A stretch of DNA of 64,000 nt from Paracoccaceae bacterium (lineage in GTDB: Bacteria; Pseudomonadota; Alphaproteobacteria; Rhodobacterales; Rhodobacteraceae). Below the pieces are notes generated by a model. That model searched no databases, had not been told where the DNA came from, and was given only the letters and a program-made list of their open reading frames with translations. Of this stretch, positions 50,458-59,370 are shown piece by piece (position 1 is the first letter of the stretch; each line of letters begins with the position of its first letter). Location of the stretch: contig JAAEZA010000002.1 in NCBI GenBank assembly GCA_018223125.1, positions 1-64,000 of the forward strand, in the 5' to 3' direction. Both the position numbers and the translations under genes were made by a program.

Positions 50458-52536
50458 ATGACCTTGCAGAGACTCTTTTCCCCGAAGTCCATTGCCATAA
50501 TCGGTGGCGGCGCCTGGTGCGAAGCAGTGGCTGAACAGGCTCAACGGGCCGGTTTCAAAGGACCGATCTTTCCGGTACACCCCAAGGGAAAGCCCCTTGG
50601 GAACCTGACGGCCCTTACCAGCCTTCAGAATCTGCCGGAACCGCCGGACGCCTGCTTCATCGGGGTGAACCGGCATGCTACGCTCGACATTGTGGCAGAA
50701 CTTTCTGCCATGGGGGCGGGTGGCGCCATCTGTTTTGCCTCCGGCTTTTCCGAAGCCGATCATGAAGACGCGGCCGGTTCAGGCTTGCAGGCGCAACTGG
50801 TTGCGGCGGCGGGCGAAATGCCGGTTTTGGGGCCGAACTGTTACGGGATGATCAACTACCTTGATTCCGCAATCCTGTGGCCCGACCAGCATGGCGGCAC
50901 GCCGGTGCAAAGCGGGGTGGCCATTGTCATGCAATCCTCCAACATGGCTGTCAACATCACCATGCAGCAACGGGGCCTGCCAGTCGCGGCCGTGGCCTGT
51001 GCGGGAAATCAGGCGCAGACCGGCATGGCGGAAATCGGTGCGCATTTTCTGGAAGATCCGCGCGTTACGGCTCTTGGCCTGCATATTGAAGGGTTTAACG
51101 ACATCCGCGCCTATGAGGCGCTGGCGCAAAGGGCCGCTGCTTTGGGCAAGCCGGTTGTCGCCCTGAAAGTGGGGAAATCGGATCAGGCAAAGGCCGCTAC
51201 CATTTCGCACACGGCATCTGTCGCGGGGGAAGACGCGGGGGCGACGGCCTTGTTGCGGCGTCTCAACATTGCGCGGGTGGACAGCCTGCCGAGCTTTCTT
51301 GAGACCCTGAAACTGCTGCATTTTGCAGGCCCGCTGCCCTCTGGCGAGATTGCGTCGATCAGTTGTTCCGGTGGCGAGGCAAGCCTTGCGGCGGATACGG
51401 CACATGGCACGCCAGTCACCTTTCCACCGCTGACAGAGACCCAGTGCAGCAACCTGCGCGCCGCATTGGGGCCGATGGTGGCTCTGGCCAATCCGCTGGA
51501 CTATCACACTTATATCTGGCGCAACACGGAAGCGATGGCAAAGGCTTGGGCCGCGATGATGGAGCCCCATCTGGCACTGACCCTGCTGGTGGTTGATTTC
51601 CCCCGCGCGGATAAATGTTCGGATGCGGATTGGGATTGCGCCATTGATGCCGCCGGACTGGCCAAGGCGCGAACAGGCGCAACGGTCGCAATGGTTGCGA
51701 CCCTGCCGGAAAACCTGTCGGAGACCATCGCCGCGCGGCTGGTTGCCAAGGGGGTGATCCCGATGCTCGGACTGCGCGAAACGGTTGAGGCTGTCGCCGC
51801 AGCTTCGCGCTTTTCGGCCCCGTCGGACCAACCGGTTCTGCTACCAACACAGAGTGGTGCGGCAGAAACGGTCAGCGAGGCCGCAGCCAAAACCGCGCTT
51901 TGTGCCCACGGGTTGCGTATCCCCAAATCCGCGCAGGCCGCCTCCCCCGCGCAGGCAGCGCAGGTCGCCGCAGAAACCGGTTTTCCCATCGTGCTCAAGG
52001 GAGTGGGAATTGCCCATAAATCCGAGGCAGGCGCTGTGGCCTTGAACCTGCAACATCCGGAAGCCGTGGAAGCAGCAGCCACAGCGATGCCCTGCGCGCA
52101 GTTTCTGGTGGAAGAAATGATCACGGGCGCAGTGGTTGAGTTGCTGGTCGGCGTGGTCAAGGATCCGGCCCACGGCTTCGTTCTGACCATAGGCGCTGGC
52201 GGGGTGCTGACAGAACTGATGGAGGACAGCGCCTCCCTGTTGATCCCCTCTACCCGCGCAGAAATTACAGCGGCGCTCGCCAGCCTTAAAATCAGCAAAA
52301 TGCTGAACGGGTTCCGCAATGCCCCTGCCGCCCATATGCCAGCTGTTCTGGATGCTATAGAAGCGGTTCAGAACTATGTCCTTGCCAATGCTAACAGCTT
52401 GGAAGAAGTTGAAATCAACCCGTTGATCTGCACCCCCACCGATGCCATTGCAGCAGACGCCCTGCTGCGCCGGCAGACCGGTGCGCGTGCGACCAACACG
52501 TCACAGACACAAACGCACGAGAAGGCCCTGACATGA
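50458..52536 (+). CDS. NDP-forming acyl-CoA synthetase (ADP-type)
   Basis: 692 residues, single-chain acetyl-CoA synthetase of the ADP-forming family. The CoA-binding domain (PKSIAIIGGG, LGPNCYGMIN) comes first. Then comes the ligase domain with the phospho-histidine motif ATISHTASVAGEDAG. An ATP-grasp domain follows (about 480-680; FPIVLKGVGIAHKSEAGAVALNL, EMITGAVVELLVGVVKDP). It makes an acyl-CoA from acid, CoA and ATP reversibly. Its place before a CaiD-like hydratase suggests it activates the substrate of the catabolic series. The stop overlaps the hydratase start by four bases. Confidence 0.92.
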   Translation: MTLQRLFSPKSIAIIGGGAWCEAVAEQAQRAGFKGPIFPVHPKGKPLGNLTALTSLQNLPEPPDACFIGVNRHATLDIVAELSAMGAGGAICFASGFSEADHEDAAGSGLQAQLVAAAGEMPVLGPNCYGMINYLDSAILWPDQHGGTPVQSGVAIVMQSSNMAVNITMQQRGLPVAAVACAGNQAQTGMAEIGAHFLEDPRVTALGLHIEGFNDIRAYEALAQRAAALGKPVVALKVGKSDQAKAATISHTASVAGEDAGATALLRRLNIARVDSLPSFLETLKLLHFAGPLPSGEIASISCSGGEASLAADTAHGTPVTFPPLTETQCSNLRAALGPMVALANPLDYHTYIWRNTEAMAKAWAAMMEPHLALTLLVVDFPRADKCSDADWDCAIDAAGLAKARTGATVAMVATLPENLSETIAARLVAKGVIPMLGLRETVEAVAAASRFSAPSDQPVLLPTQSGAAETVSEAAAKTALCAHGLRIPKSAQAASPAQAAQVAAETGFPIVLKGVGIAHKSEAGAVALNLQHPEAVEAAATAMPCAQFLVEEMITGAVVELLVGVVKDPAHGFVLTIGAGGVLTELMEDSASLLIPSTRAEITAALASLKISKMLNGFRNAPAAHMPAVLDAIEAVQNYVLANANSLEEVEINPLICTPTDAIAADALLRRQTGARATNTSQTQTHEKALT

Positions 52537-53315
52537 CAGACCCGATAAAAACCCGCCGCGAGGGCGGCATTCTGGAAGTGACACTGGACCGCCCCAAGGC
52601 CAATGCCATTGATCTGGCCACCAGCCGTATCATGGGTAAGGTCTTTGCAGACTTCCGCGACGATCCGGAATTGCGCGTGGCTATTGTCACCGGCGGCGGC
52701 GAGAAATTCTTCTGCCCCGGCTGGGACCTGAAAGCCGCCGCTGACGGGGATGCGGTTGACGGGGATTACGGCGTCGGCGGTTTTGGCGGCTTGCAGGAAT
52801 TGCGCGGATTGAACAAACCTGTGATCGCGGCTGTGAACGGCATCTGCTGTGGCGGCGGGCTGGAACTGGCGCTGTCAGCGGATATTATTCTGGCAGCGGA
52901 TCACGCCTCTTTTGCCCTGCCGGAAATCCGGTCCGGCACGGTTGCAGATGCGGCGAGCATCAAACTGCCCAAGCGCATTCCCTATCACATCGCGATGGAA
53001 ATGCTGCTGACGGGTCGCTGGCTTGATGCGGAAGAAGCCCACCGCTGGGGCTTTGTGAACCAGATCCATTCGGGCGCGGACCTGCTGGAAAAGGCCTGGG
53101 ACATGGCGCGGATGCTGGAAAGCGGGCCGCCGCTGGTGTATGCGGCGATCAAGGAAGTCGTGCGCGATGCCGAGGACAGCAAGTTTCAGGATGCCATGAA
53201 CCGGATCACACAACGCCAGCTTGAATCCGTGGACCGGCTTTATTCCTCCGAAGACCAGCTGGAAGGCGCCCTTGCCTTTGCCGAAGGCCGCGATCCGGTC
53301 TGGAAGGGCCGTTAG
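52533..53315 (+). CDS. Enoyl-CoA hydratase/isomerase (CaiD-like)
   Basis: 260 residues, crotonase fold. GGGEKFFCPGWDLKAA and INGICCGGGLELALSADIILA form the oxyanion hole and CoA pocket; LPEIRSGTVADAA holds the conserved catalytic glutamate region. The sequence resembles carnitinyl-CoA dehydratase more than fatty acid hydratases, but the distinction is by eye. It overlaps the CoA ligase by ATGA. With the dehydrogenase and ligase it would hydrate an unsaturated acyl-CoA. Confidence 0.88.
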   Translation: MTDPIKTRREGGILEVTLDRPKANAIDLATSRIMGKVFADFRDDPELRVAIVTGGGEKFFCPGWDLKAAADGDAVDGDYGVGGFGGLQELRGLNKPVIAAVNGICCGGGLELALSADIILAADHASFALPEIRSGTVADAASIKLPKRIPYHIAMEMLLTGRWLDAEEAHRWGFVNQIHSGADLLEKAWDMARMLESGPPLVYAAIKEVVRDAEDSKFQDAMNRITQRQLESVDRLYSSEDQLEGALAFAEGRDPVWKGR

Positions 53316-53386
53316 CCGCCTTATCGTTTTCACATCAGGACAGGACAGACCAACCGGAATTCATTTCAGAGATAAAAGGAAACACC

Positions 53387-54787
53387 ATGCTTACCGATAA
53401 AGGCCAGAACGATGCAGAAGCCCATTTGCGCGCACTGGATCAGCGCCATACGCTTCACCCGTGGACCCATTTCGACAGTTTCGAAAAAGAAGGTGCCATG
53501 GTCGTGGAAAGCGGCGAGGGCTGTTATCTCAAAGACGCCAACGGCAAGTCCTATCTGGATGCTGTGGGCGGTATGTGGTGCACCAATATCGGGCTGGGCC
53601 GCAAGGAAATGGCGCAAGCCATTGCCGAGCAGGTTGAAAAGCTGGCCTATTCCTCGACCTTTGTGGATATGACAAACGGGCCGAGCGCGCTGCTGGCGCA
53701 AAAGCTGGCCAGCCTGACTCCGGGTGATCTGAACCGGATGCATTTCACCACTGGCGGCTCCACCGCAGTGGATTCGGCCTATCGTCTTGTAGGGTTCTAC
53801 AACTACTGTCGTGGCAAGCCGGAAAAGACCCATATCATCGCGCGGGATCAGGCCTATCACGGGTCAACTTTCGTTACCATGTCCATCGGCAACAAGGCGG
53901 CCGACAAAGTGACAGAGTTCCAGTACCTGAGGGATGGCATCCACCATATCTCCGCGCCTCATTTCTATCGCGCTGAAGGCAACCCTACCGAAGACGAATT
54001 TACCGACCAGTTGATCGCCGAGTTTGAAGCCAAGATCGCAGAGATCGGCGCAGATAAGGTCGCCGCCTTCTTTGCAGAGCCTATTCAGGCGTCCGGCGGG
54101 GTGCTTGTACCGCCGAAAGGCTATCTGAAACGGATGTGGGAGGTCTGCCAGAAGCACGACATCCTGTTCGTTGCGGATGAAGTTGTCACCGCATTCGGAC
54201 GCCTTGGCCATTTCTTCGCGATTGAAGACGAATTCGGTGTCGTGCCGGACATCATCACCACCGCCAAGGGGCTGTCCTCGGGCTATCTGCCGATGGGCGC
54301 GATGATCTATTCGGATCGCATCCACGAAGTGATTTCCCAAGGCGATGAAAACCGCTGGTTCACCAGTGGTTACACCTACAGCGGGCATCCTGTCTGCTGT
54401 GCTGCCGCGCTGAAGAATATAGAGATCATGGAGCGCGAAAACCTGATGCAGAACGCGGCCGAGGTAGGCAGTTATTTTGAAGAGCAGCTTCATACGCTGA
54501 ACGATCTGGACATCGTTGGCAACGTGCGCGGCCGCAAACTGATGATGTGTGTCGAGAACGTGAAGGACAAGGCCAGCAAGGAACTGTTCCCCGACGCAGT
54601 GGACATTGGCAAACGCATTGCCACCACCGCAGAAAGCCTTGGCTTGCTGGTGCGCCCGATTGGCCATCTGAACGTCATGTCACCGCCATTGACCCTGACC
54701 CGCAAGGATGTGGACTTTCTGGTAAAGACCCTGCGCGCCGCGATCACACAAGTCACGGAAGAACTGCGTAAAGAGGGGCATTTGTAA
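53387..54787 (+). CDS. Class III (omega) aminotransferase
   Basis: 466 residues, PLP-dependent fold-type I aminotransferase of class III. The PLP lysine is in TTAKGLSSGYLPMGA; FVADEVVTAFGRLGHFF carries the pyridine-nitrogen Asp. AYHGSTFVTMS supplies the conserved Tyr/His stacking region. The family uses the terminal amino group of putrescine, beta-alanine or related amines with pyruvate or 2-oxoglutarate. It lies between the CoA genes and a PotABC-like importer, which fits an aminated substrate. AAAGGAAACACC precedes the ATG. Confidence 0.9.
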   Translation: MLTDKGQNDAEAHLRALDQRHTLHPWTHFDSFEKEGAMVVESGEGCYLKDANGKSYLDAVGGMWCTNIGLGRKEMAQAIAEQVEKLAYSSTFVDMTNGPSALLAQKLASLTPGDLNRMHFTTGGSTAVDSAYRLVGFYNYCRGKPEKTHIIARDQAYHGSTFVTMSIGNKAADKVTEFQYLRDGIHHISAPHFYRAEGNPTEDEFTDQLIAEFEAKIAEIGADKVAAFFAEPIQASGGVLVPPKGYLKRMWEVCQKHDILFVADEVVTAFGRLGHFFAIEDEFGVVPDIITTAKGLSSGYLPMGAMIYSDRIHEVISQGDENRWFTSGYTYSGHPVCCAAALKNIEIMERENLMQNAAEVGSYFEEQLHTLNDLDIVGNVRGRKLMMCVENVKDKASKELFPDAVDIGKRIATTAESLGLLVRPIGHLNVMSPPLTLTRKDVDFLVKTLRAAITQVTEELRKEGHL

Positions 54788-54889
54788 CATTTTCGCTTGC
54801 TCTGAAACGATTTCCGACGTTCCAATGGACAGAAGTCAAAGGCACAAAATGCGAAGTGATTACAAACTGATGATCCCGGGCCTTATCGA

Positions 54890-55768
54890 ATGAGCGGGTT
54901 TACCAAATGGCGCCGCTCGGAAGAAGCTTCGGGCTGGCTTCTGGTCAGCCCCACGCTGGTGTATTCAATCCTGATGCTTGCGGCACCGCTTGCGATGGTG
55001 GTGGCGCTCAGCTTCTGGACGCAGGATTATCTGCAGCTCGACAAAACATTCACGCTGAAGAACTATATCGAGGCATGGTCCGAACCGATCTACCAGACAC
55101 TGATGGGGCGGTCCCTGAAGATTTCGGCCTTTGTGACGGCGCTGACGATCCTGCTGGCCTTTCCGGTCGCCTATTACGTCAGCTTCTACGTCCCGCAGAA
55201 GCGCAAGCCGCTGTGGATCTTTCTGATCACCATCCCGTTCTGGACCAGCTACCTGATGCGGATATTCCTGTGGAAGGTGATCCTCGGGTATAACGGGGTG
55301 GTGAACGGCTCGCTGCTGGGGCTGGGCCTGATCGAACAGCCGCTGTCCTTCATTCTTTATAATCAGAACGCTGTGGTGGTAACTTTGGCCCATGCCTGGG
55401 TGCCTTTCGCCATTCTGCCGATCTTTGTCGCGCTGGAAAAAATCGACCGTTCCCTGCTGGAAGCAGCCGAAGATCTGGGCGACGGTCCGCTGCGCCGGTT
55501 CATCCGGGTTACCCTGCCACTGGCCATGCCAGGCGTGGTGGCGGCAACCGTTATCGTCTTTATCCCCACTATCGGGGATTACGTGACACCGCGGCTGGTG
55601 GGCGGGCCGAACGGGTTGATGATCTCGAACATGATCGAGTTGCAGTTCAAAAAGGCCAATAACGCCCCGCTGGGTGCGGCGCTGGCGCTGTCGGCCATGT
55701 TCCTTGTATCGGTGATTTCCCTGATCTTCGTCTGGTTGAACCGCAAATATCTGGTGGGGCAGAAATGA
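54890..55768 (+). CDS. Polyamine-type ABC importer permease (PotB-like)
   Basis: 292 residues with six membrane helices. The coupling motif EAAEDLGDGPLRRFIRVTLPLAMPGV is the binding-protein-dependent permease EAA motif. WTSYLMRIFLWKVILGYNGVVN is typical of PotB. It follows the aminotransferase by 102 bases and overlaps the second permease by four bases. No strong ribosome site is seen at ATG 54890. The system most likely carries a polyamine or amino-acid-like cation. Confidence 0.9.
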   Translation: MSGFTKWRRSEEASGWLLVSPTLVYSILMLAAPLAMVVALSFWTQDYLQLDKTFTLKNYIEAWSEPIYQTLMGRSLKISAFVTALTILLAFPVAYYVSFYVPQKRKPLWIFLITIPFWTSYLMRIFLWKVILGYNGVVNGSLLGLGLIEQPLSFILYNQNAVVVTLAHAWVPFAILPIFVALEKIDRSLLEAAEDLGDGPLRRFIRVTLPLAMPGVVAATVIVFIPTIGDYVTPRLVGGPNGLMISNMIELQFKKANNAPLGAALALSAMFLVSVISLIFVWLNRKYLVGQK

Positions 55769-56574
55769 AATCCGGCAAATGGTTCAAACTCTATATCGCC
55801 GTATTTCTGGTGTTCCTCTACGCCCCTGCCCTTCTGCTGCCGGTTTTTGCCTTTAACGACAGTTCGATTGTCTCCTTTCCGCTGAAAGGTTTCACGCTGA
55901 ACTGGTTCAACGTGCTTTGGGAAACCGAAGCCCTGCACGAAGCTACAAAGAACAGCCTGCTGATTGCTGTCAGTACCGCAATAATCTCTACCAGCCTTGG
56001 CATTCTGGCGGCGCGGGCTTCGTCCCGCTACAAGTTTCGCGGGCAAAAGGCGGTGATGGGATTCATCATGATCCCGCTGGTGCTGCCCGAGATTATTGTT
56101 GGTGTGTCCCTGCTGGTGGTGATCGTCCAGATGGGGTTTGACCTGTCGCTCTGGACGATTGTGCTGGGCCATGTGCTGATCTGCACGCCGTTTTGCGTTG
56201 CGATCCTGTCCTCCGCTTTTCTGAACCTTGACCAAAGCCTTGAAGAAGCCTCTTTCGATCTGGGGCAGACCAAACTGGCTACCTTCTGGCTGGTGACGAT
56301 GCCGCTGGTGCTGCCCGGTGTGGTGTCCTCGATGCTGATCTCTTTCACCATATCGTTGGACGAATTCATCATCGCCTTCTTTCTGGCCGGAACCGAACCC
56401 ACGCTGCCCGTCTATATCTGGGGACAACTGCGGTTTCCGCAAAAACTGCCCAGCCTGATGGCCCTTGGCACGATCCTGCTGATCCTGTCCCTGACCCTGC
56501 TGGCCACCGCCGAATATTTCCGCCGCCGTAGCGCAAGAAAAACAGGCATTGAAGATGCCGGAGGATTCCTATGA
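55765..56574 (+). CDS. Polyamine-type ABC importer permease (PotC-like)
   Basis: 269 residues with six helices, the partner of the preceding permease. FNDSSIVSFPLKGFTLNWF and the EAA motif EEASFDLGQTKLATFWLVTMPLVLPGV are as in PotC; ISFTISLDEFIIAFFLAG near the end is conserved. It overlaps both the first permease and the ATPase by ATGA, so the three subunits are translated together. Confidence 0.92.
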   Translation: MKSGKWFKLYIAVFLVFLYAPALLLPVFAFNDSSIVSFPLKGFTLNWFNVLWETEALHEATKNSLLIAVSTAIISTSLGILAARASSRYKFRGQKAVMGFIMIPLVLPEIIVGVSLLVVIVQMGFDLSLWTIVLGHVLICTPFCVAILSSAFLNLDQSLEEASFDLGQTKLATFWLVTMPLVLPGVVSSMLISFTISLDEFIIAFFLAGTEPTLPVYIWGQLRFPQKLPSLMALGTILLILSLTLLATAEYFRRRSARKTGIEDAGGFL

Positions 56575-57656
56575 CCGACCCGATCATCCGCCTGAGCGGC
56601 ATCGACAAATTCTACGGCGACTTTCAGGCGCTCTATGATGTGAATGCGGAAATCCGCACCGGAGAGTTCTTTTCCCTGCTCGGGCCGTCGGGCTGTGGCA
56701 AGACAACCCTGCTGCGCACCATCGCAGGCTTTGAAGATGTCTCTGCCGGTCGGGTAGAAATTGCCGGACAGTCCATGGAAAATGTTCCGGCCAACCGCCG
56801 CCCCACCAATATGGTGTTTCAGAGCTATGCCATTTTCCCCCATATGACGGTGGCCGAAAACGTCGCCTACGGGTTGAAAGCGCGCAAGATGCCCAAGGAC
56901 CAGATCGCGACCGAAGTGGCCACCGCGCTGAAACAGGTCGGGCTGGAAGGATACGGCGAGCGTGCATCCCACGCCATGTCCGGCGGGCAGAGACAGCGTG
57001 TCGCGCTTGCACGTGCGCTGGTGCTGAAACCGAAGGTGCTGCTGCTGGACGAACCGCTGTCCGCGCTCGACAAGAAGATGCGCGAACAGATGCAATCCGA
57101 ACTGCGCCACCTGCAACGGGCTGTGGGGATCACGTTTATTCTGGTGACACATGATCAGGAAGAAGCGCTGACCATGTCCGACCGGATCGCGGTGATGTTT
57201 GAAGGACGGATCGGGCAGCTTGCCTCCCCGCAGGAACTGTACCGCCGTCCGGTGAACCGCAAGGTGGCCGAATTCATCGGCGTGATGAACTTTCTGGATG
57301 TGTCCGTCCGCGCAGGCACAGCCGGTACTTTTGACTGCGAGATCGCAGGGCTTGGCAAGGCTGTCGTTCCGGCGGAACAAGCACCCGGCGGTGTCGATGC
57401 CAGCGTGACAGCAGGGGTGCGCCCTGAAATGCTGACAATTCTGTCCGGCGAAAACGCCCGCTCCGAGCGAGAGGCGTCAGGGGTTGTGGAGGATGTCTAT
57501 TACTACGGGGATATGACCTACTACGATGTTAAGCTGGACGGCGTAGACCACCCCGTCACAATATCCATGCGCAACACCGCCGGACGCGCTGTCCTGTCCC
57601 GCCAGGACCGTGCCCGTGTCGGCTGGGGCGCGGAAAGCGTTCTGTTGCTGAAATAG
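56571..57656 (+). CDS. Polyamine-type ABC importer ATPase (PotA-like)
   Basis: 361 residues. Walker A LLGPSGCGKTTLL, Q-loop FQSYAIFPHM, signature MSGGQRQR, Walker B VLLLDEPLSALD and switch histidine TFILVTHDQEEAL are all intact. A TOBE domain (about 280-355) follows. It energises the two permeases. The gene overlaps the PotC-like gene by four bases and ends at a terminator. The periplasmic binding protein is encoded on the other strand, facing it. Confidence 0.94.
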   Translation: MTDPIIRLSGIDKFYGDFQALYDVNAEIRTGEFFSLLGPSGCGKTTLLRTIAGFEDVSAGRVEIAGQSMENVPANRRPTNMVFQSYAIFPHMTVAENVAYGLKARKMPKDQIATEVATALKQVGLEGYGERASHAMSGGQRQRVALARALVLKPKVLLLDEPLSALDKKMREQMQSELRHLQRAVGITFILVTHDQEEALTMSDRIAVMFEGRIGQLASPQELYRRPVNRKVAEFIGVMNFLDVSVRAGTAGTFDCEIAGLGKAVVPAEQAPGGVDASVTAGVRPEMLTILSGENARSEREASGVVEDVYYYGDMTYYDVKLDGVDHPVTISMRNTAGRAVLSRQDRARVGWGAESVLLLK

Positions 57657-57681
57657 GCGCGGTATCGATCAGGCCGCGCCT
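57655..57681 (+). terminator. Terminator after the PotA-like gene
   Basis: AGGCGCGG and CCGCGCCT form an eight-base-pair stem over an 11-base loop, starting in the stop codon, followed by a weak AATTCTT tract. Confidence 0.7.
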
Positions 57682-57780
57682 AATTCTTAAGATATCTGAA
57701 TATGATTTTACAGGACTTGTACGTCATGCGCGAGAGATGTCGCCGGGCCTGTTCCGGTGCCTGTCCGGCAAGACAGTCTG

Positions 57781-57981
57781 TCACACGAGATACCGCATGG
57801 TGCTAAAGGTTTTGAACAGCCGGTCTTCTACGTCGGCGACCGCCTCCGGCCAGTAAGCCTGACCTGCAGAACTCCCCAGAACCAATGGCTGAGGGCGGGC
57901 CGATCTGGGTGTTCCGTCTATGCTTTTCAAAGCAGAAATCCGCGATTGCCGTACATTCATCTCGATTTGTTTGCAGTTCAT
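57781..57981 (-). CDS. Possible small protein of unknown function (66 aa)
   Basis: A 66-residue frame from ATG 57981 with GAAGGAAAGATC directly upstream. The product is soluble, with a basic first third and an acidic stretch AVADVEDRLFKTF. I recognise no family. In its favour are the ribosome site, the otherwise empty 673-base region, and a cluster of ATAGGA/TCCTAT repeats 72-121 bases upstream that would suit its promoter. Against it are the short length and lack of homology evidence. The rest of 57682-58282 shows nothing coding. Confidence 0.35.
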   Translation of the reverse strand: MNCKQIEMNVRQSRISALKSIDGTPRSARPQPLVLGSSAGQAYWPEAVADVEDRLFKTFSTMRYLV

Positions 57982-58052
57982 GATCTTTCCTTCAGAGCTT
58001 GGTTACTCACTCAAATATACGGGAAAAATTTCCGAAAACCCGTCGGGAAGGG

Positions 58053-58103
58053 AATAGGATACCTACTATCTTGGACGTAGTTCCTATCCATTTGCATAGG
58101 AAA
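58053..58103. promoter_or_regulatory. Cluster of ATAGGA/TCCTAT inverted half-sites
   Basis: ATAGGA at 58054-58059, TCCTAT at 58082-58087 and ATAGGA at 58096-58101. The second and third extend to TTCCTAT/ATAGGAA, a seven-base inverted repeat with an eight-base spacer; the first and second also face each other. They lie upstream of the small reading frame that starts at 57981. Confidence 0.45.
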
Positions 58104-58282
58104 ATATCGGAATTGCCGCCTCTCCCGCCCTGCCACACGCCGCCGGTCACGAACCGGAAGCAGCTTTCTTCAAATAATCGGAAATCAAGTCGAATCGCCG
58201 GCGCATGCACCGGAGCCGGCAGGCAGGTTCATCAGTAGGGGCCGAGGGGACGGGGGCCTTGGGTTTGCAGCCGCACAAATAA

Positions 58283-58310
58283 AAAAGGGCACCCGAGCGG
58301 GCGCCCTTTT
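58283..58310 (-). terminator. Terminator after the binding-protein gene
   Basis: AAAAGGGC/GCCCTTTT arms with an inner CCCG/CGGG stem form a compact GC-rich hairpin with A and T flanks. It closes the minus-strand binding-protein message and could work in both directions. Confidence 0.85.
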
Positions 58311-58329
58311 CCAAGTCTATCTTACCGGT

Positions 58330-59370
58330 TCAGAAACCGGCTTTGATCTTTTCGAATTCTGCGATCATCTTCTCACGCAGTTGCTGGTCCATCGGGATCT
58401 GCGCCAGAATTGGCACGTTAATCTCTCCCAGACCGGCCCCTTCCAGCGCCTCTGTCCCAAGGGAGGCCATTTGCGTTTCGTTGCCGCTGCCATAGCCCCA
58501 TTGGGTCACGATGTATTGCGTGGTTTCAGGTGACAGCCATGTATTGAAAAAATCGTAAACCAGTGCTTCGTCGTTGGGACCGTCCTTCAGGTTCACATAG
58601 CCGCAGAACCATGTGGAAGATCCTTCCTTGGTTTCACGGTTGGCTTCCACCGGAATATCTTCCCCTGCAAGGGTTGTCGGGGTTTCGTTCCAGGCCCAGG
58701 CCACAATCACTTCGCCGCTGGTCATCAACTGGGCCAGTTCGGCACCATCCGCCCAATAGGCCCGCACCATCGGATGAACCGCACGCAGCCATTCGTTGGC
58801 CTTGGCAAAATCTTCGTCTGTTGCCTTTGACCAGTCTTGCGTGCCCGTCGCCAGATAGGCCAGTGCATAGACATCATCCACATTGTCCGGCAGCGCGATG
58901 CGGCCCGCGTATTTGGGATCCTTGAACACTTCAAGCGTATCCATCGCCGCCGGATCCACCAGATCACTGCGATAGGTCAGGGCTGTTGTGCCCCAGTCAG
59001 ACGGGATCAGGTAATATTCGCCGTCAAACTTGAATGCTTCCTTCATGCCTGCATTGACTTCGTCCCAGCGTTCGATTTTTGACGGGTCGATGGGCTCGAT
59101 CAGGCCCGCATCCAGCCACTTGGAAACGGACTGGCTGCACGGGTGTGACACATCTGCCTTGAACCCCGAACGCAGTTTTTGAAAGGCTTCTTCCTCTTCA
59201 CCGAAGAAGGAATAGGTTGGCGGACCGCCATGTTTGGTAATGTAGCTTTGCAAAAAGCCTTCGTCTTCATAGCCGGACCAATCCAGAACGACCAGTTCTT
59301 GCGCAGTTACAGCAGAGGCGGCGAGGAATCCGGACAGAATGGTCCCGGTCATAAGCATGTTGAGCTTCAT
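58330..59370 (-). CDS. Polyamine-type extracellular solute-binding protein (PotD/PotF-like)
   Basis: 346 residues from ATG 59370, with GGGAGATAAT upstream; the longer frame to 59454 has no site. A signal peptide ends near VTAQE (about 24). The mature part starts LVVLDWSGYEDEG, as in PotD/PotF proteins, and has PSDWGTTALTYRSD and VAWAWNETPTTL motifs. It captures the substrate for the PotABC-like importer, though it is encoded convergently and 673 bases away from it. This split suggests separate regulation. Confidence 0.9.
   Translation of the reverse strand: MKLNMLMTGTILSGFLAASAVTAQELVVLDWSGYEDEGFLQSYITKHGGPPTYSFFGEEEEAFQKLRSGFKADVSHPCSQSVSKWLDAGLIEPIDPSKIERWDEVNAGMKEAFKFDGEYYLIPSDWGTTALTYRSDLVDPAAMDTLEVFKDPKYAGRIALPDNVDDVYALAYLATGTQDWSKATDEDFAKANEWLRAVHPMVRAYWADGAELAQLMTSGEVIVAWAWNETPTTLAGEDIPVEANRETKEGSSTWFCGYVNLKDGPNDEALVYDFFNTWLSPETTQYIVTQWGYGSGNETQMASLGTEALEGAGLGEINVPILAQIPMDQQLREKMIAEFEKIKAGF

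Noticed and set aside
57757-58080. 107-codon open frame on the plus strand after the PotA-like gene
   Set aside because: No ribosome site and no recognisable sequence; it overlaps the better-supported small frame on the other strand.
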